Shown here one piece after another: positions 1 to 5,683 of a stretch of 10,594 bases of DNA (position 1 is the stretch's first letter; each line of letters starts with the position of its first letter). This stretch comes from JBJTIF01 sp046094825 (lineage in GTDB: Bacteria; Actinomycetota; UBA4738; HRBIN12). Location: positions 1 to 10,594 of the forward strand of contig JBJTIF010000017.1 in NCBI GenBank assembly GCA_046094825.1, written 5' to 3'. Under the pieces are notes generated by a model. That model searched no databases and was not told the origin of the DNA. It worked only from the letters and a program-made list of their open reading frames with translations. Made by a program: the position numbers and the translations under genes.

Positions 1-185
1 CGCCCGCCCGCGAGGTCGAGGGCGATCGCCTCGGCGTGTCGCTCACCCGCACGACGGTGGAAGGCTTCGCCGACGACCTCGCCCGCGACGTCGACGACGA
101 CCGCGCCCACGAGGGGGTTCGGGGACACGAGTCCCGCGCCCTGCCCCGCGAGCTCGATCGCCCGCCGCATGTGCCCTTCGTCCAC
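1..185 (-). CDS. ribD: RibD, riboflavin biosynthesis deaminase/reductase, N-terminal fragment cut by the window edge
   Basis: Only the first 61 codons are present; the gene runs off the left edge. RibD (also called RibG) normally deaminates diaminohydroxyphosphoribosylaminopyrimidine and then reduces the ribosyl side chain, the second and third steps of riboflavin synthesis in the cytosol. Visible are the cytidine-deaminase-fold signatures SPNPLVGAVVV (residues 21-31) and HAE (50-52), which holds the first zinc ligand His50 and the proton-shuttling Glu52. The C-terminal reductase domain lies outside. I chose the GTG at 185 because AAGGGGAG lies just upstream. An ATG at 170 would sit too far from it and would cut the usual N-terminus. 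The complete FMN riboswitch upstream independently supports a riboflavin gene. Identity is firm; whether the full bifunctional protein is present cannot be seen. Confidence 0.93.
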   Translation of the reverse strand, partial: MDEGHMRRAIELAGQGAGLVSPNPLVGAVVVDVAGEVVGEAFHRRAGERHAEAIALDLAGG

Positions 186-187
186 GC

Positions 188-199
188 GCTCCCCTTCCC
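188..199 (-). promoter_or_regulatory. ribD ribosome binding site
   Basis: On the minus strand the bases GGGAAGGGGAGC lie a few nucleotides before the GTG start of ribD. This purine run is the reason to prefer the GTG at 185 over the ATG at 170. The CCCC at 201-204 could pair with GGGG at 191-194 in a small hairpin with a CGGGAA-type loop. That would let the leader hide part of the site, but this is inference only. Confidence 0.55.
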
Positions 200-226
200 G
201 GGGGCGGCGGTGGGCAACGGCAGGCG

Positions 227-258
227 CGGACCGGGACGGGCACGCGCCCGCCGGTCCG
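227..258 (-). promoter_or_regulatory. GC-rich hairpin between FMN riboswitch and ribD (candidate expression platform)
   Basis: The outer arms are perfect 8-bp complements (251-258 with 227-234). An inner 5-bp stem (246-250 with 237-241) closes a four-base loop, with only a 2-nt bulge between the two stems. It starts two bases after the riboswitch P1 helix ends, the usual place for the regulatory switch. No T-run follows on the minus strand, so it is not a classical Rho-independent terminator. It could be a U-less terminator, a Rho-related pause, or part of a translation-control fold. Confidence 0.5.
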
Positions 259-260
259 AA

Positions 261-385
261 CCGTCCTCTCCCATCCCGACTGTCACGGTCGGTCCCGGAA
301 TCGCACCGGGTCCACCCCCGACTGGCGGCCGGGGGGTCGCGGACTCTCACCGCCGGTGGGGATTCGCACCCCGCCCCGAAGACGG
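261..385 (-). promoter_or_regulatory. FMN riboswitch (RFN element) controlling ribD
   Basis: On the minus strand the sequence follows the RFN consensus from end to end. P1 is 8 bp (378-385 with 261-268, one G-U). P2 is GGGG/CCCC (369-372 with 358-361). The conserved ACCGGCGGT lies at 349-357, followed by the AGTCCGCGA segment. A variable GC stem comes next (331-335 with 315-319). P5 is CCCGG/CCGGG (306-310 with 294-298). The stretch near 271-293 contains GGACCGAC, AGTC and GGGATGGGAGAGG, as in known elements. Binding of flavin mononucleotide is known to switch off riboflavin genes in this class. It lies between a -10 box and ribD, with the predicted transcript starting about 6 nt before P1. 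Confidence 0.97.
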
Positions 386-397
386 ATCTCGGTCGCC

Positions 398-403
398 AGT
401 ATA
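398..403 (-). promoter_or_regulatory. -10 promoter box TATACT for the riboswitch-ribD transcript
   Basis: TATACT reads on the minus strand at 403 to 398 in an otherwise GC-rich stretch. The predicted transcription start, about 7 nt on (near 391), is just before riboswitch P1 at 385, which is the expected geometry. I see no recognisable -35 box. The same hexamer precedes metK, rpoZ and mihF. Confidence 0.65.
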
Positions 404-422
404 GGGGCCGTCCCGCGGCCCC
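404..422 (-). other. Inverted repeat abutting the ribD -10 box (terminator or operator)
   Basis: Seven-base arms GGGGCCG and CGGCCCC (404-410 and 416-422) are perfect complements around a 5-nt spacer. The repeat ends exactly at the -10 hexamer. It also lies 50-68 nt past the rpe stop codon, so it could end the metK-rpe transcript, although the downstream bases are TATACT rather than a T-run. Alternatively it is a protein-binding dyad over the -35 region. The sequence does not decide between these. Confidence 0.4.
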
Positions 423-471
423 CGCGGCGTGCTGGGAGGCAGCGGATCCGACCGCTCGCCCCCGGCGGCGG

Positions 472-1137
472 TCAGGCGGAGGCGACGATCGCCCGGAGTT
501 CGGCGGCGGCCGCGGCGGGCTCCGGCGCCTGGAAGATCGCGGACGCGGCGACGAGGACCGTCGCCCCGGCCTCGACGCAGCGGCGGGCGTTGTCGAGCTT
601 CACGCCCCCGTCGATCTCGAGGTCGGCTCGGCCGCCGCGGCGGTCGAGTTCGGCGCGGATCGCCGCGAGGCGCTCGAGGGATCCCGGGATGAAGGACTGC
701 CCTGCCCAGCCCGGCCGGACGCTCATGACCATGACGTCGTCGACCTCCTCGAGGAACGGGAACACGGCCTCGACCGGCGTCTCCGGGCTCACGGTGATGC
801 CGACGCGCATCCCGACCTCCCGTGCGGCGGCGAACGCGGGACGCGGGTCGGGCTCGGCTTCGATGTGGAACGACGCGACCTCCATCCCGGCCTCGGCGAG
901 CTGTGGGAAGAGCATCGCGGGCGACTCGACCATGAGGTGCCCGTGGAGCGTCCGGCGCGTGACGGGACGGAGCGCAGCGACGATCGGTGCACCGAACGTG
1001 AGCGGCGGGACGAACCGGCCGTCCATGACGTCGATGTGGAGGACGTCGATCTCCGCATCCACGACGGCGATCGCATCGCCGAGCCGCGAGAAGTCGGCGG
1101 ACAGGATCGAGGCGGAGAGCTTCCCCACGCGGCGCAT
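472..1137 (-). CDS. rpe: Ribulose-phosphate 3-epimerase
   Basis: A 221-residue TIM-barrel enzyme, the usual length, that interconverts ribulose 5-phosphate and xylulose 5-phosphate in the pentose phosphate pathway. Seen: the N-terminal SILSADFSRLG (10-20), the metal and catalytic residues His34 and Asp36 in HIDVMDG, His67 in HLMVE, and Asp176 in EIDGGV. The phosphate-binding loops are slightly unusual: RPGWAGQSF (141-149) replaces the common N/E-PGFGGQ, and AAS (197-199) replaces AGS. The start is the ATG at 1137, 18 nt after the fmt stop, without a clear Shine-Dalgarno sequence. It is the last gene of the metK-priA-def-fmt-rpe run. The product also feeds ribulose 5-phosphate to riboflavin synthesis, which suits the ribD neighbour. 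In many actinobacteria rsmB lies between fmt and rpe; here it is absent. Confidence 0.95.
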   Translation of the reverse strand: MRRVGKLSASILSADFSRLGDAIAVVDAEIDVLHIDVMDGRFVPPLTFGAPIVAALRPVTRRTLHGHLMVESPAMLFPQLAEAGMEVASFHIEAEPDPRPAFAAAREVGMRVGITVSPETPVEAVFPFLEEVDDVMVMSVRPGWAGQSFIPGSLERLAAIRAELDRRGGRADLEIDGGVKLDNARRCVEAGATVLVAASAIFQAPEPAAAAAELRAIVASA

Positions 1138-1155
1138 CCTAGCCGTCGTGCGCGC

Positions 1156-2082
1156 TCAGGCGAAGCGTTCGTCCGGTGCCGGCCGGGCGCCGCGCACGAA
1201 TGCCGCTGCCGACATCGCGCGGCGACCGGCCGGCACCACGCGCACGAGGCGGACCGTCCCCCGTGCGGCGGCGACCACCACGTCATCGCCCTCGATCGCG
1301 ATGACCGCACCCGGGGCTCCCCGCATCCCCGCCGGCTCGCCGACGCGCGCGGCCGCGACGCGCAGTGGCGATCCGCGGAACGTCGTCGTCGCCCCCGGAT
1401 TGGGTGCGAGCGCGCGCACGCGGGCGACTGTCGCGGCGGCGTCCTCGCTCGCCCATCGGAGCGGTCGGTCCTGCGGCCCGAGCTTCCCGCACCAGGTCGC
1501 GCGCGTCGCGTCCTGCGGTGTCGCCGACGCGGTGCCGAGCGCGAGCGCGTCGACGACCTCGACGAGCAGATCGGCCCCGAGCCCCGCGAGCCGCGCGCCG
1601 AGCGACCCCGCGTCCTCGTCCTCCCCGATCGCGACCTCGTGCTGCGCGTACACCGGACCGGCGTCGAGCGCGGCGACGATCCGCATCACGCTCACGCCGG
1701 TCGACCGATCACCGCGGAGGATCGCGGACTGCACGGGCGAGGCGCCGCGGAGGTCGGGGAGGAGGGAGAAGTGGAGGTTGAGCGGGGCGACCGCGGCGAG
1801 GTCGAGCACCGGCGGCGGCAGGAGGCGTCCGTACGCGACGACCGCGAGCACGTCCGGCGCGAGGCCCGCGAGGACCGGCGCGAGCGGACCGTCCCCGTGC
1901 TCGACGACCGGGACGCCGAGCTCGCGCGATGCGGCCGCGACCGCGGTGTCGCGGAGGGCGCGTCCGCGACCGGAGGGCTTCGGCGGCTCGGTGACGGCGG
2001 CCACGAGCTCGTGCGACGACCCGCGGAGGGCCACGAGCGTCGGGACCGACCAGGGGCTGTTGCCGAGGAGGACGACGCGCAC
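1156..2082 (-). CDS. fmt: Methionyl-tRNA formyltransferase
   Basis: A 308-residue protein, normal for Fmt, which transfers a formyl group from 10-formyltetrahydrofolate to initiator Met-tRNA. The N-terminal formyltransferase domain starts with VVLLGNSPWSVPTL, where the usual GTPEF loop is altered. It contains PKPSGRGR (35-42) and the catalytic set Asn102 and His104 in LNLHFSLLPDLRGASPVQ, plus Asp140 in LDAGP. The C-terminal tRNA-binding domain begins near KLGPQDRPLRW (200-210) and includes ALAPNPGATTTFRG. The start is a GTG at 2082, 19 nt after the def stop; no convincing ribosome binding site is visible, so it may rely on coupling to def. Def and Fmt are functional partners: one adds the formyl group and the other removes it after translation. 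Confidence 0.96.
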   Translation of the reverse strand: MRVVLLGNSPWSVPTLVALRGSSHELVAAVTEPPKPSGRGRALRDTAVAAASRELGVPVVEHGDGPLAPVLAGLAPDVLAVVAYGRLLPPPVLDLAAVAPLNLHFSLLPDLRGASPVQSAILRGDRSTGVSVMRIVAALDAGPVYAQHEVAIGEDEDAGSLGARLAGLGADLLVEVVDALALGTASATPQDATRATWCGKLGPQDRPLRWASEDAAATVARVRALAPNPGATTTFRGSPLRVAAARVGEPAGMRGAPGAVIAIEGDDVVVAAARGTVRLVRVVPAGRRAMSAAAFVRGARPAPDERFA

Positions 2083-2101
2083 CCGGAGAGGGTACGCCCG
2101 A

Positions 2102-2605
2102 TCAGTCGCGGTACGGACCCGCGCCGAGTTCGCGGAGCTGCCGCAGGACCTCTCGGCGCCCCTCGGCGTCGAGGCGGTCGATGTAGAGGCGCCCGTTCAG
2201 GTGATCGGTCTCGTGCTGGAAGATCCGGGCGAGCAGCCCCTCCGCGACGATGTCGAGCGGCGCACCGGTGAGGTCGCGACCGCGCAGGCGGACCCGGAGG
2301 GCGCGCGTCGTCGGATGCGACGGGCCCGGGATCGACAGGCACCCCTCGTCGATCGCCTCCTCGTTCGCGTGGTCGGAGAGCTCGGGGTTCGCGACGAAGC
2401 CGCGGTGGCCGTCGCCGTCGTCGTAGACGAAGCACCGCGTCGCGAGGCCGATCTGGTTCGCCGCGAGCCCCACCCCGGGGGCGTCCTCCATCGTCTCGAA
2501 CAGGTCCTCGGCGAGCGCCGCGAGCGCGGCGTCGAAGCGTTCCACCGGGCGCGTCGTCTCGCGCAGGACGGGATCACCGAGCGTGCGGATCGGGATGATG
2601 GCCAC
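2102..2605 (-). CDS. def: Peptide deformylase
   Basis: A 167-residue metalloenzyme that removes the formyl group from the N-terminal methionine of new proteins. All three family motifs are present: GVGLAANQ (44-51, with Gln51), EGCLS (87-91, Cys89 as metal ligand) and QHETDHL (130-136, with His131 and His135 as metal ligands and Glu132 as the general base). The start is the GTG at 2605, giving the N-terminus M-AIIPIRTLGDPVLRE typical of the family. GAGGTCGAGAAG lies just upstream. It follows the priA stop by 26 nt and precedes fmt by 19 nt, so it is within the operon. Nothing appears damaged. The acidic insert DDGDGHRG around residues 62-69 is a normal variable loop. Confidence 0.96.
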   Translation of the reverse strand: MAIIPIRTLGDPVLRETTRPVERFDAALAALAEDLFETMEDAPGVGLAANQIGLATRCFVYDDGDGHRGFVANPELSDHANEEAIDEGCLSIPGPSHPTTRALRVRLRGRDLTGAPLDIVAEGLLARIFQHETDHLNGRLYIDRLDAEGRREVLRQLRELGAGPYRD

Positions 2606-2631
2606 GGCTTCTCGACCTCGTTGCGTCGGCG

Positions 2632-4443
2632 TCAGAGGTGGGGTGATGCCTCCACGCGGCGGAGGATCCCCTTGCCCGCGAGGTCCCGGGCGAGCCGTCC
2701 GAAGGCCGGCACCGTCTCGGGGTCGAGGACGGCCAAGCATACCGTCGTGCCCTCGGGGTCCCCGGCCCGGGTGACGAGGAGCGACCGGTGCGGGAGCGCC
2801 GCGATCGCGTCCGCGATGGCGGCGGCGCCCTCGACGCGGAACACGGCCGCACCGGGCGGGAACCCCGCCTCCGCGAGCCTCGGGGCCTCGGCGCGCGCGA
2901 AGCGCTCCGGGCTCGCGCCGACGAGCGCCTGGATCGCCGGATCGCCCGGGGCGGTGGTCTGGACGATGACGCGCCCGGCGGGCGCCGCGCGCGCCGCCGC
3001 CTCCGCCCACGCGATGAGCGCGCGTTCGCGGGCGTCGATGCCCGCTCGCCGGAGCACCGCGTCCGCGCTCAGGATCCCGACGAGGTCCGCGTGCATCGGC
3101 GGTTCGTCCTTCAGCGCCTCGAGGCCACCGACGACGATCGCGGACTCGCCCGCGGCGAGCGGCCCCACGGTCGCCGGCCGCACGGGCGCGCCGCGGAGCC
3201 CCTGCGCCCATTCCTCGACGCGTTCGACGCCGCCGCGCGCGACGCCGAACGTCGTCCCGCCGCAGCTCGGACACCGCCCCGGCGCGCCGCACACGGTGCA
3301 CACGATCGTCCCGCGCGACTGGCGCAGCGTCCCGCGGCACGCACCGCATGCGGCCGCCTCGCCGCATCCACGGCACACCCGCGCGACGCCGTAGCCGCGG
3401 AGCGGCTCGTAGAGGAAGGTCCGACGCGCATCGAGGATCGCGCGGACGAGCCGCGGCGCGCGGCCCTCCGGCCCCGGCGCGACGATCTCGACGGGCGGCC
3501 ACGCACGGTCGCGCGGCGTGACGGTCGCGTCGGCGAGCGCCGACGCCTCGAGGGTCGGGACGTACGCGGAGAGGATCGCCGTCGCACCGCTGAGCCTCGC
3601 CCGGGCGGACGCGAGATCGCGGACCTGCGTGTGCGGTGAGCGTTCCTCCCGGTGCTGCCCGTGGCCCTCGCGGGCGACGTAGAGGAGGCCGAGGTCGCGC
3701 AGCGGGGCGAAGACCGCGGGCTGGGTCCCGACGACGATCGGGAACCGCCCCGCGCGGATCTCAACCCACATCCGGTAGCGCTCGCGGCGGTCTCCCCCGA
3801 GGAAGACGGCGACGGCGTCGCCGTACGCCCGACGGAGCGCCGCGGTCGTCGCCGCGTCGGGATCGGCTTCGGGGACGACGACGATCGCGGTCCGCCCCGC
3901 GGCGACGGCGATGCCGACCGCCTCGACGGCGAGCGCCGGGTCGTCGTTGGGCGCCGGACGCAGGGCGACGGTCGCGCCGTCGCCGGCGCGGATCGTCGCG
4001 GAGAGTTCTGCGCCGCCGGCGTAGCGGTCAAACGTTCCCGTGCCGACCGCCGGGGGAAACGTCGGCCGCACGCGGAGGGGGCCGCGTCGCTCCTCCCCCG
4101 CGACGCGCGGCGGGACCGCGCGATCGATGACGGCGGCGAGCGGCGCGACGTAGCGCTCGGCGATCCACCGCAGGAACGCGAGCAGCTCACCGTCGAACGC
4201 GGGGATCGGCGAGAGGAGGCCGCGCACCGCCTCCATGCGCGGTACCGGAGCGGTCGGCCCGAGCCCCCACCCGTGGACGCGCCGCCCGTGGAACAGCACC
4301 TGGACGATCGAGCCGACCGTGGCGCCGAGATCGGCGGGGAGGTCGTACGTGAAGGGACGGTCGAGGGACAGGACGGGTCGATCGATGCAGACCTCGACCG
4401 GACCCGCGAGGGTCGGGTCAGGCGAGGGCGCGGCGGAGGTCAT
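2632..4443 (-). CDS. priA: PriA-like primosomal protein N', helicase motifs lost
   Basis: A 603-residue replication-restart protein. The N-terminal DNA-binding domain is recognisable (VCIDRPVLSLDRPFTYDLP, 18-36; QVLFHGRRVHGWG, 48-60). The helicase core is degenerate. Where PriA has the P-loop G-TGSGKT there is LRPAPNDDP (161-169), and the DEEH box is AREGH (257-261) before REERSPHTQVRD. The cysteine-rich zinc region is intact, with Cys357, 360, 366, 369, 382, 385, 391 and 394. Actinobacterial PriA proteins are known to lack detectable helicase motifs, so this is probably a family trait and not decay. It likely keeps a DNA-binding or primosome-assembly role without ATP-driven unwinding. The ATG at 4443 overlaps metK by 26 nt; no strong ribosome binding site is visible. 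The C-terminal domain (from about 500) is divergent. Confidence 0.9.
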   Translation of the reverse strand: MTSAAPSPDPTLAGPVEVCIDRPVLSLDRPFTYDLPADLGATVGSIVQVLFHGRRVHGWGLGPTAPVPRMEAVRGLLSPIPAFDGELLAFLRWIAERYVAPLAAVIDRAVPPRVAGEERRGPLRVRPTFPPAVGTGTFDRYAGGAELSATIRAGDGATVALRPAPNDDPALAVEAVGIAVAAGRTAIVVVPEADPDAATTAALRRAYGDAVAVFLGGDRRERYRMWVEIRAGRFPIVVGTQPAVFAPLRDLGLLYVAREGHGQHREERSPHTQVRDLASARARLSGATAILSAYVPTLEASALADATVTPRDRAWPPVEIVAPGPEGRAPRLVRAILDARRTFLYEPLRGYGVARVCRGCGEAAACGACRGTLRQSRGTIVCTVCGAPGRCPSCGGTTFGVARGGVERVEEWAQGLRGAPVRPATVGPLAAGESAIVVGGLEALKDEPPMHADLVGILSADAVLRRAGIDARERALIAWAEAAARAAPAGRVIVQTTAPGDPAIQALVGASPERFARAEAPRLAEAGFPPGAAVFRVEGAAAIADAIAALPHRSLLVTRAGDPEGTTVCLAVLDPETVPAFGRLARDLAGKGILRRVEASPHL

Positions 4444-5602
4444 CCGCGCGGTCCGTGGCCTCCCACGGGAACTCCTTGCGCCCGAAGTGTCCGTACGCCG
4501 CCGAATCGCGGTAGATCGGTCGCCGCAGATCGAGGTCGCGGATGATCGCGGCGGGTCGGAAGTCGAACGCCTCGACGACGGCGGCACGGATCCGCGAGGG
4601 ATCGACGCGCTCGGTGCCGAACGTGTCGACGAGGAGGGAGACCGGGTGCGCCGTCCCGATCGCGTAGGCGACCTGGAGCTGCGCGCGGTCCGCGAGGCCG
4701 GCCGCGACGACGTTCTTCGCGACGTAGCGGGCCATGTAGGCGGCGGAGCGGTCGACCTTCGTCGGGTCCTTGCCCGAGAAGGCGCCCCCGCCGTGCGGCG
4801 CCATGCCCCCGTACGTGTCGACGATGATCTTGCGGCCCGTGAGCCCGGTGTCGGCGCGCGGACCACCGATCTCGAACCGCCCCGTCGGGTTCACGAGCCT
4901 GCGGACCCCTGTCGCGTCGAGGTCGAACTCGTGGAGGACGGGTTCGATCACGTGCTGCTCGACGTCGGTGCGGAGCATCCCGTCGACGTCGACGTCGGCC
5001 GCGTGCTGGGTGGAGATGAGGACGGTCGCGACGCGCACCGGTCGCCCGCCCTCGTACTCGATCGAGACCTGGCTCTTGCCGTCCGGGCGGAGGTACGGCA
5101 GGACGCTCGCCTTGCGCACGTCGGCGAGGCGCCGCGCGAGCCGGTGCGCCATCGCGATCGGGAGCGGCATGAGGTCGTCGGTCTCGCGGCAGGCGTAGCC
5201 GAACATCATCCCCTGGTCGCCCGCGCCCAGCGCATCGAATGCATCGCGCCCCTCGCCGGTGCGGTGCTCGAGGGCCGCGTCGACGCCCATCGCGATGTCG
5301 GGCGACTGCCCCTGGATCGCCGTGACGACGCCGCAGGTGGCACCGTCGATGCCGTAGTTCGCGTCGGTGTAGCCGACCTCGGTCACCGCCTCCCGCACCA
5401 CGGAGGGGATGTCGACGTAGCCGGTCGTCGTGATCTCCCCCGCGACGACGACGAGCCCGGTCGTCACGAGCGTCTCGCAGGCGACGCGGCCCTGCGGGTC
5501 CTCCGCGAGGATCGCATCGAGGACGCTGTCAGAGATCCGGTCGGCGAGCTTGTCGGGGTGACCCTCGGTGACGGACTCCGAGGAGAAGAGGCTCGACGTC
5601 AT
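4418..5602 (-). CDS. metK: S-adenosylmethionine synthetase
   Basis: A 394-residue enzyme making S-adenosylmethionine from methionine and ATP in the cytosol; length and motifs are standard. Seen: SSESVTEGHPDK at the N-terminus with GHPDK at 14-18 (His15, Asp17 and Lys18 in the active site), GAGDQGMMFGYA (126-137), DGKSQV (174-179), and the glycine-rich phosphate loop GGGAFSGKDPTKVDRS (271-286). The ATG at 5602 is the only sensible start. There is no Shine-Dalgarno sequence, and a TATACT -10 box ends 9 nt before the ATG, so the mRNA is probably leaderless or nearly so. No SAM riboswitch can fit in so short a leader. It is the first gene of the metK-priA-def-fmt-rpe operon. Confidence 0.98.
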   Translation of the reverse strand: MTSSLFSSESVTEGHPDKLADRISDSVLDAILAEDPQGRVACETLVTTGLVVVAGEITTTGYVDIPSVVREAVTEVGYTDANYGIDGATCGVVTAIQGQSPDIAMGVDAALEHRTGEGRDAFDALGAGDQGMMFGYACRETDDLMPLPIAMAHRLARRLADVRKASVLPYLRPDGKSQVSIEYEGGRPVRVATVLISTQHAADVDVDGMLRTDVEQHVIEPVLHEFDLDATGVRRLVNPTGRFEIGGPRADTGLTGRKIIVDTYGGMAPHGGGAFSGKDPTKVDRSAAYMARYVAKNVVAAGLADRAQLQVAYAIGTAHPVSLLVDTFGTERVDPSRIRAAVVEAFDFRPAAIIRDLDLRRPIYRDSAAYGHFGRKEFPWEATDRADDLRRALA

Positions 5603-5611
5603 GGTCCGCGG

Positions 5612-5617
5612 AGTATA
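5612..5617 (-). promoter_or_regulatory. -10 promoter box TATACT for metK (near-leaderless start)
   Basis: TATACT reads on the minus strand from 5617 to 5612. A start about 7 nt downstream falls on the A at 5605, three bases before the ATG. The intervening bases contain no ribosome binding site. No clear -35 box is visible; a short inverted repeat (5628-5632 with 5640-5644) lies where it would be. Confidence 0.6.
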
Positions 5618-5663
5618 GCCGGGGCCTCCGTCACGGCCGGACGGGACGCGACCGCCGCGGCCT

Positions 5664-5679
5664 CCGCACGTCAGTGCGG
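5664..5679 (-). terminator. Hairpin just after coaBC (candidate terminator without U-tract)
   Basis: Perfect 6-bp arms CCGCAC/GTGCGG close a 4-nt loop, four nucleotides past the coaBC stop codon and about 50 nt before the metK promoter. The position suits a transcript end for the mihF-gmk-rpoZ-coaBC unit. No T-run follows, so the call rests on position and stem only. Confidence 0.4.
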
Positions 5680-5683
5680 TGCG

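Noticed and set aside
1135..1140. TAGGAT as a possible -10 box for rpe
   Set aside because: It overlaps the rpe start codon and does not match the TATACT boxes; rpe is better explained as part of the upstream operon.
169..2271. 700-codon open frame on the plus strand
   Set aside because: It lies antisense to rpe, fmt and the riboswitch, is Arg/Asp/Glu/Gly-rich with no recognisable domain, and is explained by the scarcity of stop codons opposite high-GC genes.
2197..2577. Minus-strand open frame within def in another frame
   Set aside because: Overlaps the complete def gene, Arg/Ser-rich, no independent ribosome binding site.
356..3394. 1012-codon open frame on the plus strand
   Set aside because: Antisense to four clear genes, low-complexity Arg/Ser/Ala/Thr composition, no start signals; a shadow frame.
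5628..5644. 5-bp inverted repeat upstream of the metK -10 box
   Set aside because: Too short to call as a separate feature in DNA this GC-rich; mentioned only as possible context for the promoter.
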